The notes: generated from the sequence alone by a model not told the origin. Shown: positions 1 to 12,557, counted from the first letter of the stretch. The stretch: 64,000 bases of DNA from Symbiodinium natans (GCA_905221605.1 CAJNDS010002343.1:86474-150473); one strand, 5' to 3'. Made by a program: numbers and translations.

Positions 1-23
1 CAGCTGATGAGGCGGGGGTTAGA

Positions 24-81
24 GTTTAGGGTTTAGGGTTTAGGGTTTAGGGTTTAGGGTTTAGGGTTTAGGGTTTAGGGT
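24..81 (+). repeat. Telomere-type array (TTTAGGG)n
   Basis: About eight near-perfect TTTAGGG units lie on the plus strand, close to the window edge. The array is short and is followed by other sequence, and reverse-oriented arrays follow further in. I therefore read it as interstitial and not as a chromosome end. Confidence 0.95.
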
Positions 82-160
82 GCATTGACTTTTGTATCTT
101 CTGGGAGAGGTCAGGGCCGCCGTGCACGGTGTGGCTTCGAAAAATCGAAAAATCGACAGG

Positions 161-238
161 TCTTCCTCTTCTTCTTCCTCCTCTTCTTCTTTATATTCCT
201 TTTATTCTTCTTCTTCTTCTTCTTCTTCTTCTTCTTTG
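161..238. repeat. TTC/TCC-rich pyrimidine microsatellite
   Basis: An imperfect TTC/CTC tract with a short AT interruption near 190-205. It gives spurious Ser/Phe-rich or Lys-rich reading frames on both strands. Confidence 0.95.
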
Positions 239-497
239 GCTGCGGTGCGTCTTGGTCTACGCCACCTGGTGGCAAGAGGTTTGCCCTACCATAACACAAA
301 CCTCTCAGAATGAGAGAACTGTCCCTGCTCCACCCACGGGCTCCCTATACTTAGAGCTCTCTACACAAAAGAAGGAGCAGAACCAGAGACATGCCAAGAT
401 GTAAGAGGATCAAAGGGGCTTCCAGGGGTTTGAGGGCTCTGGATGGGAAAAGATTCTTGTAGCGGCTCTTCAGGTTTTAGGGGACTTGGCATTTTAG

Positions 498-498
<1 letters not shown>

Positions 499-588
<90 letters not shown>

Positions 589-610
589 CGTGCGTGCGTG
601 TGCGTGCGTG
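499..610. repeat. (TG)n microsatellite grading into (TGCG)n
   Basis: An uninterrupted TG dinucleotide tract of more than 80 bases passes into TGCG tetramers at its right end. Confidence 0.97.
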
Positions 611-1218
611 CTTTGGAATCACAACTTCCCATCTATGCTTGCCAGGCCTCTAGGCTTGAAATGAAATACATCTTGAAGTGGGGGCGGGGGCGGAACCTTC
701 AACACTGGCCAGCACTTTTCGCGGTCTCCTGCCAGCGACCCTGTGATCGGCAGCAGTCGATAGCCTCAGGGCGGCGCCAGACCCTGAATCCAAGACCCTA
801 AACCACCCTAAACCTTAAACCACCCTAAACCCCAAACCCGTAAACCCTCAACCCTGTGCCCTTAAGCTTCACCCCTAAGGCCCTTACTCCCTAAACATGC
901 CATCGCAGCTCGGGCTTTCAGCCGTTCTTTAAGGTGTTCCCGTCCCTCCCAGCCGGAGGTGGCTTTAAGGGCTTAGGGCTTTATGGTTTTAAGGGCTTAA
1001 GACCTCTGGAAAATCTGTGGTTTAGGGGTTCATGTTTTGGGTTATAGGGTTTGGGGTTCTAGGGCTTTTAGGGTTTTAGGGCTTTAGGGTTTCAGGGTTT
1101 AGGGCTTAAGGCTTTAGGGTTTTCGGGTTTAGGGCTAAGGGTTTGGGGGTCCATATTTGGAGCCCTAGCAGGGGTTTAAGACGGGGTAGGGGCTCAGAAC
1201 AGAAAAAAAGGGGTACTC

Positions 1219-1328
1219 GACCCGGGAGTAACCTAGGAATAAAAAGGGTGCCCTTTTTGGTTTTAAGGGGATTATAAGGGAACCCCAACCCTAAAAGAAG
1301 GAAAAAAGGGCCTACTCCCGGTCCTAGG
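1219..1328. repeat. Dispersed repeat family C (about 110 bp), copy 1
   Basis: This unit runs from 'gggagtaacctaggaata' through a 'gggtgcccttttt' core to 'gggcctactc'. Related copies lie near 29,585, 32,430, 36,651, 38,428 and (partial) 39,524. It is not recognised as a known transposon. The conserved core between arrays of telomere repeats suggests a dispersed element or a locally amplified segment. Confidence 0.7.
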
Positions 1329-1513
1329 GTTAAGGAGTCTGAGGGGGTTTCATAAGCAAACCTGGTCCCTAGACCCTGAACCCTAAATCAAGGCCGAACT
1401 CGGTCCTAGGGCAGCAGACGGTTACCCTAAACCCTAAACCCTAAACCCTACTAAGCCCTAAACAAATGGTTACCGACTCAGCAGCAGCACCCAAGAGCTT
1501 CTGGATGGGCTCG

Positions 1514-1545
<32 letters not shown>
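1514..1545. repeat. Poly-C run (32 C)
   Basis: A perfect homopolymer of 32 C. It is one of more than a dozen long C or G runs in block 1. Its exact length is uncertain because homopolymers are error-prone. Confidence 0.9.
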
Positions 1546-2176
1546 TTTCCGGGACTCTTGAAGAAGGCCTCGAAATCCTGAACCCTAAGCCCTAAACCCT
1601 GAACCCTAACCTTTAAGCCCTCTGAACTTTATTAAGCCGCAAAAACCCCGACACCCCAAGGGGTTTCAAGGGTTTTGGATGTGATTGCGTAGGGTTGCAA
1701 GGTCTACGCTACTAAGCTAAAAACCGCCAGAAGGTCCAAGCCACTGAGTTGTATGCAAGAACATCCTTGAACCTCGGGCTTGCCAGTGATGGACACAAAG
1801 ACTGCTTCTTTTGCTACTGATCCGTTTTGCCAAACATGACCGCTGCAGTTGCCCTTGTTCATTGGCTTTGAGCTGTGGCTTGAACTTTAGACTTTCGATC
1901 TTTCTTCGAGCATTATACCCTATACGGCCAGGTTGAGGGTTGGAATTCTTGTTTTTCAACAACTTGCTTGCCCTCAGGTTGCAACTAGTTCAACTCCAAT
2001 GCAGGTTGGAGGTGGTTTCCACTCAGCTCGAAGATGGAAGTTAGAGTTAACTCGAACTGTTGAACCTGCTGGAACCTGAGTTCCAGTTTAGGTTAACTCG
2101 AACTCAAACCTGAAATAGAGCTGGAGTTGGGTTTAACCCCAGCCCTACTCTTAGCAAGCGGGTCTACAGTCCGCCT

Positions 2177-2645
2177 TTCTCGAATCTTGTTTGGTTTCTT
2201 GTCTTTCTTCATTTGAAAAGCAGAGGAGTGGATAACTATTCTAAATTTCACCCCTTCGAATCTTGTTTTGATTCTTGTTTTTTCATTCTTCGAAAACTAG
2301 AGATCTTGTTGTGCTTTCTCCTCTTTCAACCTTTCGAAAATCCAGGGGAGTGGAGAATTCCAACTCGAATCTGGTTTTGGCTTCTTGTCTTTCATTTTTC
2401 GACAACGGCCCCCTCGAGTCTTTCGTTTCTTTCATTATTCGAAAAGCAGAGAAGTGGAGAATTATTCTAATTCCACCCTTTCTCAATCTTGTCTCTCAAT
2501 GCTCGAAAACCAGAATTGTTCGAAATTCCAGCCCCTCGAGACTTGTTGTGGTGTCTTGTCTTTCATTTTCGAGAACCAGAAGAGCGAATTTTTCTAAATC
2601 CATTCCCTCCATTTCGTTTTTCAAAAACCAGAGGAGGGGAGAAAC
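2177..2645 (+). repeat. Degenerate minisatellite, about eight units of 45-76 bp
   Basis: The phrase 'tcgaaaagcagaggagtgga' recurs in diverged form near 2,214, 2,290, 2,335, 2,399, 2,440, 2,504, 2,570 and 2,623. It alternates with 'tcgaatcttgttttg'-like phrases near 2,180, 2,256, 2,365, 2,414, 2,483 and 2,536. The irregular spacing points to an old tandem array with internal deletions. The longest frame through it (146 residues) has no family features and I do not call it a gene. Confidence 0.75.
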
Positions 2646-3468
2646 TCAGTTCCCACTAAACCCCCACCCTAAACCCGAAGTCCCTAAAAGGCCCCTAAAG
2701 CCTCAAAGCTCTTAAAGAGCACGTAAAGCTCTTACAGTGCAAGGCAAAGCACACTCCGCGAGAACCTGACCTGTGGGCTTCGGGTTGGGGGTAGAACGTT
2801 TTGGCATCACCAGCTCTCAAAAATAGGGGCTTCTGCGTTTAGGGGTCTAGAGTTTCAGGTTTAGGCGCTGTCCAAACCACACTCGAAACCATGCCCCAAA
2901 ACAAACTCTTTAAACCCTAAACCCTAAACCCTAAACCCTAAACCCTAAACCCTAAACCCTAAGCTCCGAAACTGCGAGCGCGATGCCGTGCAGGCATCTC
3001 GCCGAAGACGGCGAGGCCCGTAGCCCACTCCGACGCGCGCCTAAAGGGCCGGGTGGTGGCTCGGTTTAGGGTTTAAGGCTTAGGGTTCAGGGTTTAGGGC
3101 TTGGGCGATTTAGGGCTTCGGGCCTCCCGAAAGCCTGGATCCTGTACCCTATATTCAAAAGCAAAAAAGACCTAAACATTACGGGCCCAGTCAGCCCTGT
3201 AAACTGCTGGGCTTTAATGAAGCCTTTCAGCCTTACAATCCGTACAAGCCTTGTAAGCCTACAAAACCCTAAATGACCAAGAGCACCCCAAGATAAAATC
3301 ACAAGCCTGAAGCCCTTAACCCTAAACCCTAAACCCTAAACCCTAAACCCTAAAGTCGACTCAAGCAACTCCGAAACCCTGAGCCCTAAACCCGAGCAGC
3401 CGCGGTGCCCGCACGCGTTCATCACGGCACTGTAGCCTGAACTGCCGGAAGGTGCATCACAGGGTCTA

Positions 3469-3623
3469 TACTTGGAGGTTCATGGTACTTACTAACTAAT
3501 TACAACTGGGCTTATAACCCTACTTATAAGTGGGATAACCCCTATAAGGCCCTTTAGGGGTATTATAAGTAGGGTTATAAGTGCAGTTATAGTTGGTTAG
3601 TAAGTACCATGAACCTCCAAGTA
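3469..3623. mobile_element. MITE-like palindromic element, family A copy 1
   Basis: A foldback element of about 155 bp. Its ends match as an inverted repeat of roughly 26 bases: left 'tacttggaggttcatggt', right 'accatgaacctccaagta'. The interior is also largely self-complementary. Related copies are at 12,752, 18,579 and 35,387. There is no coding capacity, so if mobile it is non-autonomous. Superfamily is not assigned; the TA next to both tips would fit a TA target duplication. Confidence 0.85.
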
Positions 3624-3979
3624 GAAGTGTTTACAGGGCTTATTATGGCCTTTTATCTGAGGCTCATTACAATCTATAGGGTATGGAGGGCTTACTGTCA
3701 TGGGGTTTTTACGACTCGTTACAGGGTCGATGAGGTATTCTAGTGTTTATGATCGTGCAAGGAAACAGAACCAAAACGTCCAACAAGACCTTGCGGCTGT
3801 TGCAGGTTTCGTCCCAGTTTTTTTGGTGAACCCGAAGCCCTAACCCGTAAAACCCTAACCCCGAATCCCTCGCCGAAACTTGACTATCAGGATGGGTTCG
3901 CATACCTGGTGTTTATATGGTTGACCATGGGGAATAAAAGGGGCCCAATACCCCATCCTGGCATGTCAATCATGAGATG

Positions 3980-4037
3980 CCCTAAACCCTAAACCCTAAA
4001 CCCTAAACCCTAGACCCTAAACCCTAAACCCTAAACC
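3980..4037 (-). repeat. Telomere-type array (CCCTAAA)n
   Basis: About eight CCCTAAA units with one CCCTAGA variant. Confidence 0.95.
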
Positions 4038-4774
4038 CGAAACCCCTAAACCCGATGGCCTACAAGGCAGATCACCATGCGGCTGAAACGCCTGCTGCGG
4101 TGGACCGTAGCATCCTCAGCTGTGAAGGCGAGGGAACTTAGACTTTAGGGTTAGAAACCCCTAAAGGAAGGACCCCCAAAGATAACCCTACTTGAGAGAG
4201 CTACCCATACGGCGCGGAATTCCTCCGATGCTCACGAAGGATGGAGACGAATTCTATTTTTCTGTTGGGGACTTTCCTAAACCCTGAACCCCAATTCCAC
4301 ACTAAACCCCGCAACCTCAACGCCTGCAGGTTTTCTAGGTGGGTCCTGAACACCCTCGAAAATTTCATTTCTTGACCTAAACAATATCTCAAGGGCCTAC
4401 CTGGTTGATGCTGTACCCAGTTGCTGAGTACCCCGGGCCAAAAAGGTTAGCCTTTTAACTGTGGTAGGATTATATATACCCCGAAAGATTGAAGGTCACC
4501 GACTCAGCTACTAAGATTTCACAAGGTGTCGTACTATGGGGGACCCAAGAAACCCTAATTTGGAGAACTACCCATATGGGGTTTAGGACATTACATACCC
4601 CAAAAGGTTAACGGCTGCCTACGCATCTACTAACTGTAGGACCCTAAACCCCAAACCCAAACCCCAAACCCTAAACCCTAAACACCAAGCCCTAAACCCT
4701 ACACCCTAAAGAGGTTCCCGCCCAGCGCCGCTCTGTTTGTGGAGTCCTCCACACAAAGAAGGTACAAATCTATA

Positions 4775-4903
4775 GGATGTTCCCCTGATACTAGCAGTCC
4801 TGAATAGGGATTCTAGTAGGGGGTACGAAAATCCCTTCTGAGGACTGGTCGTATAAGGTGATACATCCCGACTAAGGACTGGTAGTATAAGGTGGAACAT
4901 CCC
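4775..4903. mobile_element. MITE-like palindromic element, family B copy 1
   Basis: Left arm 'ggatgttcccctgatact...cagtcc' and right arm 'ggact...agtataaggtggaacatccc' are inverted copies. A second right-arm-like phrase near 4,840-4,866 suggests partial duplication. Related copies are at 12,140, 16,927, 31,236 and 32,565. Confidence 0.75.
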
Positions 4904-5237
4904 AAGGTATATGGTGAGTCCTTTTTTAACACAGTGGCAAACAGTTGGATTCGGACACCTTTCAGTTGAGTTGTTGAAAGGGTTTAGGGTTGGGGGTTTA
5001 ATCTGCTAAACGCGTGGTGGCCAAGCACACTTTGACGGGCATGCAGTCAACCCGCAACCCCAAACCCCCCCAGAAAAACCACTACTACCTAAACCCTGCA
5101 CCCTCAACCCTCAACCCCAAGCCCTACAAGGGCGCCATAATGCTTCTGCCTTCTAAACCGTAACCCCTAAACCCCAAACCCTAAACCCTACAACCTCAAA
5201 CCCTAAAACCCTCAGTTCTAAGGCACCCAATCTTGGC

Positions 5238-5313
5238 TAGCTGCCTTAATAAGAAACCCAAGAATCCCCAAAAAAGGCTAAGGATCTAAAGTTACAGTAA
5301 AGCACCACAAAGC
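5238..5313. repeat. Dispersed repeat family E, copy 1
   Basis: About 75 bp running from 'tagctgcctta' to 'ccacaaag', with a conserved core 'aaggatctaaagttacagta'. A second copy at 31,613-31,686 shares the whole length with few changes. Confidence 0.75.
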
Positions 5314-5949
5314 AATGTCACGACCAGGGTTCGACTCCCCGAAGGATGCCATGAGGCGAAGGGCCAGCTGCCACTTCGCAGCCTCCCAAAAGGCTCGTGC
5401 TCCGGGCGCTCCGAAGGGTTTAGGGTTTAGGGTTTAGGGCCAGAGTCCCTTGTCAACCCCCTATACCTCGAAACCCCTTCATGTATAGTTCTCATATGAT
5501 GCGGGGCTATAAGCGTACTAGCATTCTGAGCCCCGTACTGATATAGTTATTATGTTCATGCTGGGTTACGAACCCCAACCCCTAAACCCTAAACCCCTCT
5601 AAAACCTGAACTCCCTAAAACCCTAAACCCCAAAACCCCCATTTACAGAAAAACCCTAAACCCTAAAAGCCCTAATGTACGGTGTAGGGCCCTACAAAGC
5701 CCCTGAAAAGCCCCCCAACCCCCAAAGCCCTAAGCCCTAAGTCCTAAGCCCTAAGCCCTAAACCCTAAACCCTACCAACCCTCAACTCCATCATCCCAGG
5801 GTTAGGGGTTAGGAAACCCTAAACCCTAAACCCTAAACCCCAGGCTTTAGGGTTTAGGGCCTTTAAAGGGCCTTGGACATCGCCGACAGCACGGCGGCGG
5901 CAGCAGCACTGTCGGCACGCACCTCATCGCTAGCCAAGGGCTTGGTAGT

Positions 5950-6190
5950 GGTTAGGGTTCGGTTCAGGGTTTAGGGTTTAGGGTTTAGGGCTCAGTTCAG
6001 GGTTCAGGGTTCAGGGTTTAGAGTTCAGGGTTCAGGGTTTAGAGTTCATCAGGGTTCGGGGTTCAGGGTTCAGGGTTTAGGGTTCAGGGTTCAGGGTTTA
6101 GAGTTCAGGATGTAGGGCTTAGGGTTCAGGGTTCAGGGTTTAGAGTTCAGGGTCTGGGGCTAAGGGTTCAGGGTTCAGGGATCAGGGTTT
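5950..6190 (+). repeat. Degenerate telomere-like tract (GGGTTCA/GGGTTTA)
   Basis: Heptamers alternate between GGGTTTA and GGGTTCA, with GAGTTCA variants. Together they look like an older, mutated telomere-type array. Confidence 0.85.
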
Positions 6191-6400
6191 AGGGGGCACC
6201 CCGCAAGAAAGCCTAAACCCGTGTAGGGCGAAACTTCATGATTAGGGTTTGGGGTTCCGGGTATATCAGGTTTTGGTCACCTATCCGTCTGGTCCCGGAA
6301 CCCAGATGCCACTATCAAATCCGAACACCGACTGTACGTGCCCAGCCTAACAGTACGTACCCCCTTCTCTCCTGCTTGCATGTCTTGTTACGGGTCCCGG

Positions 6401-6473
6401 AACCCTAAACCCTAAACCCTAAACCCTAAACCCTAAACCCTAAAGCCTAAAGCCTAAACCCTAAACCCTAAAC
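6401..6473 (-). repeat. Telomere-type array (CCCTAAA)n
   Basis: About ten units, including two AGCCTAA variants. Confidence 0.95.
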
Positions 6474-6770
6474 CGCGGGGTGCAGGAAACTCACCTGAGC
6501 CCTGGAGAGGGCGAGGGGCGCTGGCGGCACCCATGTCTGCAAAGAGCGCCTCAGGGAGTTGGGGTTTAGGGTTTAGGGTTTAGTGTTTAGGGTTTTGGGG
6601 TTTAGGGTTTAGGGTTTTCGGGTCTGGGCTAGGGTTTTTTGACAACCCCGATGACCTCTTTTAGATGGTTCAGGGTTTAGGGTTTACGGTTTCAGGTTCA
6701 GGGTTTAGGGTTCAGGGTTTAGGGTTGAGAAAGAATGAACCCTCAACCCTAAACGTGTCAGAAGAGGAGT

Positions 6771-6839
6771 GGGAATAGGCGATGAGTTTTTCAATGGGCC
6801 CGGCAAAAGTACCAATGCATATATACATATATATATATA

Positions 6840-6870
<31 letters not shown>

Positions 6871-8290
6871 TCCCCCCAGATGTGAAAGTGCCCATTGCCC
6901 AAACATGTTCTGGTCATGCCAAGTACGTGCCGTTTTTCGGTGCTTTTGTCCCAACAAACTTTGCGCATGACGCATGTCCACAACCAACGAAGGACAATCT
7001 GGCCCCTACCTGCGGCCGCTTGAAGCAACATATGCCGCATCACCATATCCCGACACCACACAGCGCCGAACAGCGCCGAACATGGAAACGGTACTCGTGC
7101 AAACTCGCCCCCCCCCCCCCCCCCCCAGCAAAGTATCTCCTTGACCACCCCAATCCGCCCTTCCCTGTGCACTCAAACAAATTCATCGAAGGCACCAGAG
7201 CCGCGCCCCACTCAGATGCTGTACCACAGGCCTTGCTCGTCAGTTTTTTTCCCCAATAGCTTTGCGTCGAGACGGCAAATCATCAAATCTTCAGGGGAAC
7301 TGCTGCTGGCTGAGGTTTCTATGGGGCTTAACCGATAAGCTTCAAAGGGTGCATTTGGTACGGGCTACACGGGCTGATCTGCTAACGTGATCTGTTGTTG
7401 TCGTAAGCTTCAGGTCCCTGAACTCTCACCACTGAGCCTGCAACCCGAAATTTGTTCACATCCTGACGTCCTAGGTCTGAAACCTTGAAACCCTAAACGT
7501 GAAACCTTGAATCCACGGCCCCAAGGTTTAAACCTTCACTTTCGAGCAGCCCCCATCGCTGCGCTAAAGGAGATGACGTCTGGGTCGAGGTCCTGCTCTG
7601 CTTAGGGTAGACATACTTTTGGCTGTGGCCAGGAGATTTGGGTGTACCGTTCGGAAACTGAACATCAGAACTTCTTTGGGTGGGGTGTTACGAATTCTTA
7701 ACACCCCGAAACCTCAAACCCCTAAACCCCAGAGACAGGGAGGTCCAGGAGTCCCGTCCAGGGAGTCCCGTCCCAGAGTCGCACGCTTGCTCTCCCTCAC
7801 AGTCTTCACTGAGTGCTGCATGAGCGACTGCATGAGCGAGAAGAGCTATCACTCACTAGGCATTGCGTTCGGGAGAAACAGCACGGTCTCGCATGGCAAG
7901 TGCCTCTGCGCAAAGGTTGCGCAGACCCTCCACCCATGAATATCTCTCACGTTCAGCGTCCTACTTGGGGCAGCGTACAACTATTTATATCCCCCTACTC
8001 ATCAGAAATGCCCGCCGCTAGTTGTGAGGGCGGCGAAAACCTGACTGAGCCGCTGCTTCTGAGGGCAAAGCGGGAACGAGCCTACAAGCAAAGAGTGCTT
8101 CGGGTCATGCTGAGTTCCTACCTGGCAGGTGCAGAGTGGCGCCCCCCTAGTCCCTCAAGCGTAAACCCCAACGCGCAGGCCGTTCATCCCGTCCTCTGCC
8201 GCCATCTGTCCCAAGAGGCCAATCGCCATCTGCGAAACACGCCACAAAGCGAGGCTCTCAAACTATAGACTTCTCAAGGGAGGGGGGGTT
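6771..8290. other. Gene-poor stretch with few telomere repeats
   Basis: This is the longest stretch of block 1 with little telomere sequence. It carries a TA/CATA tract (6,818-6,870) and a C run (7,108-7,126). Open frames of 125-151 codons exist (for example 7,813-8,268 plus) but show no recognisable motif or domain, so none is called a gene. Confidence 0.6.
6818..6870. repeat. (TA)n microsatellite with CATA interruptions
   Basis: Alternating AT with two GCATAT/ACATAT interruptions. Confidence 0.95.
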
Positions 8291-10025
8291 CAAGGGCGGT
8301 ATGTAATATCCAAGGTTCCCTAGTAATCAAAGATAACCCACAGAGTAGGGCTTGGGGTTCAGGGATTCAGGGATGTAGGGTTTGGGATTTAGGGTTTAGG
8401 GTTTAGGGTTTAGGGTTTAGGGTTTAGGGTTTAGGGCACCCGAAGAGAGCTACCCTTATGGGCATAGGAGCCCGTGGGTCAGGGTCAAGGGTTTAGGGAT
8501 GTAAGGTTTGCTCCAGGGGCTTTTATGCTGCTTACGACTTGGGGTTTGGGGATGTGGCATTTCTTGTAGGGGTTTAGGGTTTAGGGTTTAGGTTTTAGGG
8601 TCTAAGGCTTTGAAGAGGGCTGTATAGGGCAGTTTCGGGGTTTGGAGTTTAGGGTTTAGGCTGTCACGTTTATTATTGGTACCATACTGGACGGAGGCAC
8701 CTAAGCCACCCAGCTGAAATCACACCAAGCAAAATTCCTTTCTCCCCCCCTCCCCCACCAAAAGAACAAACAAACCCCCAAGAGCAGCTCTCAAACCTTG
8801 TGAACCCCTCTGAGTCCAAAAAAGCACCAGTGCTGAACCAGTGGAACGCTAACCCTAAACCCTAAACCCTAAACCCTGAACCCTAAACCCTAAACTCCTA
8901 AACCCCAGAAACGCGGGCTGCGGTAGTGGTGCAGACCCAGACCCCTGGGAGGATCCAAAAGGTAGATCCCTGTCTGGGGAAAGGCGGCAGTAATTGCAGG
9001 AGCACAGGGTGTCCCGCCCTGATGTTCAGCTCTCTCAATTTTGGTCCCTTTTGGGATGAGTATTCTAAGGTGGTTTTTAATATTTCGGGTACGCAATCAG
9101 GGACCCTTTTCATGGCCCACCTCCCGCCTTAAACCCTGAACCCTAAACCCCCCTGGCCACCTCCCACTCGGCCGAGCCCTCACAGACGGCCATGACAGAG
9201 CTGTAGGAGATCTGGTTGGGGGCCTCAGTTCAGCGGCTTGCTGGGTTTAGGGTTTAGGGTCTAGGGTTTAGGGTTTTCTCGTCTGCTGCCATTGTCCTAC
9301 CCTAGCAGGGTTTCAGAAGCGTTTGAGGTTCAGGCCATGCTGTTTCTTCAAAAACCCTAACTTTCCTGCGCGTGACACCCCCCAGTGATTCAACAAGGTC
9401 TAGTGTTTAGTTTTCTCTGCCAAAGATACTCCTAGGCCAAGACCCAGAACTGCGCGATAATGCCCAAATCGGGATTTGCCATGACAAGCGCGGCGGCTTC
9501 TCGGGGAGAAACGGAGATTAGGAATCTCGGGGTTACATGGTGCCTTGATGCGGGCCCTTTTGGGGAACCATACTCTATTTTTGAACCCCCAGCAGAAGAT
9601 AAGGGACTTTTTGAAGAGACCCACGTAACTTCCCTTAGACGGAAACCATAAAGTAGTGCCCTAAGCCCTGAGCCCTGACTCTTCAAAGGCGGCTGAATTG
9701 CTGACAGAAGGCCACTTCTTCTTCCTGAGCTTCAGACAGGCGTGTCCAGCAGCCCTAGACCCTAAACCCCCCTAAACCCAAATCGCCTTCACAACAGGAT
9801 TTGACCCGAGAGTACGCCCGGAAAGAAGGGAGAGGTACCCCACCTACCCGATCTTTTGCACCTCCCTAGCCCTAAACCCTAAACCCTAAATGGTTAGTCT
9901 ATAGACTCCAGGGAACCCGCTTTGGTAGGGTGCAACTTCCCGAAAACCTTTGCCTTCAAACCCTAGAAACCCTAACACAAGCTTGGAGGGTCGACATGGC
10001 GAGTAAGCACGCCCCAGAAGCCTAG

Positions 10026-10087
10026 ACCCTAAACCCTAAACCCTAAACCCTAAACCCTAAACCCTAAACCCTAAACCCTAAACCCTA
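10026..10087 (-). repeat. Telomere-type array (CCCTAAA)n
   Basis: About nine perfect units. Confidence 0.96.
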
Positions 10088-12139
10088 CTGAATCCGAAGC
10101 CGTTGGACATAGACTCTCGGGCCCCAAACCTAAACCTGGAACCCTAAAACCCCAAACTCAAAACCTGAAACCTGCGTAAACCCTAGACCCTAAACCCTGA
10201 ATCCTACACCCTTAACCCTAAAGCGTAAACCCTGAACCCTACACCCGGAACTCTCGTGGGTTTAAGGTTTAGGGTTCGGGGGCTAAGGGGCTAGACCGCT
10301 TCCAGCGACCGAGTGTCCTTGCTGGCCGCTGCATGTTTTTTGGGGCGGGGCGGAGGAGGATGGGTAGGTTTCAGGCAAGTTGGGGGTTCGGGTTTGAAAC
10401 CCTCAGCCCTAGACCCCAAACCCGAAATCCTAAATCCTAAACCCTGAACCCCAAACCGCAAACCCTAAACCCTAAACCCTGAACCCCAAACCCCAAACCC
10501 TAAACCCCAAACCGCAAACCCTAAACCCTAAACCTTAAATCCTAAACCCGAAACCCCAAACCCTAAACCCTAACCCCCAAACCCTAAACCCCAAACCCCA
10601 AGCCCTAAACATCTGCAGACAAGACTCCTTCATGCTCCTAAGGAGAGCCACCGCCTGAACCCACTCGCCTGCCTGAGACAGCAGGTTGGTCAAGCTTTGG
10701 ATTTGGGGTTTAGGGTTTAGGGTTTGGGGGTTAGGGCTAGGGTTTAGGGTTTAGGGTTCAGGGTAGGGCTTAGGATTTAGGGTTTAGGGCTTAGGATTTA
10801 GTAAATATTAGTAATATTTGTTTGATACAGTAAAATGTCTTTATACTATGCTATTGAAAGTAAAAAATATCTGTTGTGATGCTTTCAGACTCCCATTTTG
10901 TATTATTTACGGATGCTTCAAATTGGGGTTTTGGTGCATTGGGTTTAGGGCTTGGGTTTTAGGGTTTCGGGTTTAGGCGGCAGGTTTTCGTCCCCCAATG
11001 GAATACACCCCTTGTCATAAGCAGCCCAAACGAGTCACAAGGAGCGCAAAAGAGAGCTACCGACTGAGGTGTCGGGGCTAGGGGTTTAGCATGTCTTGAT
11101 GCCCTAAGCCCTAAACCCCAAACCCCGAATTATTCAAGGTGGCTACTTCGGCCTCTGCAAAAGAAACAAAGAGACCCAGCAGCCCTACCAGGGAGAGCAG
11201 GCAGGCTAGGGCCTTAGGGCCTTAGGGCCTTAGGGTTTAGGGTTTATCAAGCATGTTAAGCTTCATTTTAGAAATGTCCCCAAACCCTCAGTCCCCAACA
11301 GTGGAGTTTTGGGGTTTAGGGGAAGCCGATGGCAACCTGAGTTCTGAATTAGATCGTGGAGTAGAGTCTCCAGGCACCCGGGAAGTCATCTGAGCATAAG
11401 ACCCGAAAGCACCAGAACCCTTGAAACACTAGAACCCCAGAGCACTAGAGCCCTAAACCCTAAACCCTAAACCCTAGCCCTATACCCAAAACCGCCCTAG
11501 AACCCCAGAACCCACGACTCCACGACAGTCCAGGGTTCCACCCGGCAGGCCGCGATGGCAGACCCATAGCCTGAGTGAAGGTTTTAGGCTAAAAGGGGGT
11601 TTAGGGTTTAGGGTTTAGGGTTAAGGGTTTAGGGTTTAGGGTTTAGGGTTTAGGGTTTAGGTTGTTCAGGGTCATAGGGGGGTTTTAAGGGGGGTATAGG
11701 GCTTGAGGGTTAAAGGGGTTAAAGGGGTTCTAGGGTTAAACGGGGGTTATTCAGGGTCATAGGGAGGTTTGAAAAGGGTTATAGGTTGTTTTTTTGCGGT
11801 TCTAGAGGTTATAGGGGGTTATAGGATTATAGAGGGGTAATAGGGGGTTACAGACTTTCTAATTTCCAATTGTAAGGGGGATGGTTTTCGGGGCTTATAG
11901 GGGTTCTAGGGGGGTTATGGGGGTCTCATGACCATGGTGGCTGCTGTTCTGGAGATTGCTGGGACCTAATGACACGCTGGGAAGCGTGGGACGATGAGAA
12001 AGGAAGGGTCATTGACCGTTGTGTCCTCTTGCGGACATGATGTTCCGTTGCTGTAAGTGGCGATTGGATCTGACACCAACCCGCCCCAAAGCCCGAAATG
12101 TAAACCCTACATTTGTCCGGACCTCTTGATGACTAAATG

Positions 12140-12210
12140 GGGGTCTTCCCCCTTAAACTAACAGTCCTTAATAGGGATTCTAAACGGGGGTACTATATTC
12201 CCTATGAAGG
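12140..12210. mobile_element. MITE-like palindromic element, family B copy 2 (partial)
   Basis: Left arm 'ttcccccttaaactaacagt' is present, followed by a 'tagggattc ... attccctatgaagg' inverted segment. The right arm ends early, at a CCCTAAA array. Confidence 0.65.
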
Positions 12211-12557
12211 ATACCCTAAACCCTAAACCCTCAACCCTAAACCCTAAACCCTCAACCTCCCAATTTATCGGGTTTAGTGTTCCGGGTACTGGGGCCCCCG
12301 ATCTCCCAGATTCGGAGCAGTGAAGCTGATCCTCCGGGTGGAAGGCATTCCTAGATGGCCAAACCCCAAACCCCAAACCCCAAACCCCAAACCCTAAACC
12401 CTAAACCCTAAACCCTAAACCCTTGTCGATATCTCTCCTTGGTAGCCCAGCAGCCATCATATGGAACAAGGCCAAAGTCAACAAACAGCCGTGGCAACGT
12501 ATGAAGTAACACGAGCTCACATGCATGTGTGGCTTGGAGTTTAGGGGTTTCGGGTTT

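Larger units (their letters stand above)
1..2176. repeat. Telomere-repeat mosaic, segment 1 (no gene)
   Basis: The segment opens with about eight TTTAGGG units (24-81). It continues with a TTC-rich pyrimidine tract, a long TG tract, degenerate CCCTAAA/TTTAGGG stretches (790-900, 960-1140), a short CCCTAAA array (1,424-1,450) and a 32-base C run (1,514-1,545). Open frames here are by-products of simple sequence such as poly-Phe, poly-Ser or Cys-Val repeats. The stretch 1,690-2,160 is non-repetitive sequence with no recognisable gene. Confidence 0.85.
2646..6770. repeat. Telomere-repeat mosaic, segment 2 (no gene)
   Basis: CCCTAAA arrays occur at about 2,911-2,962, 3,318-3,354 and 3,980-4,037. 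TTTAGGG occurs at 5,416-5,440, and a long degenerate GGGTTCA/GGGTTTA tract fills 5,950-6,190. A further CCCTAAA array lies at 6,401-6,473, followed by TTTAGGG at 6,560-6,625. Between them are palindromic elements (3,469 and 4,775) and a dispersed repeat at 5,238. No coding region is supported. Confidence 0.85.

Noticed and set aside
1-81. A true chromosome end at the left of the window
   Set aside because: Only about eight units, preceded by non-telomeric bases, with dozens of arrays in both orientations further in.
2275-2715. 146-codon open frame
   Set aside because: It runs through the degenerate minisatellite and shows no family features.
7813-8268. 151-codon open frame on the plus strand
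   Set aside because: No recognisable motif and an overlapping frame in another phase; it could be chance in GC-rich DNA.
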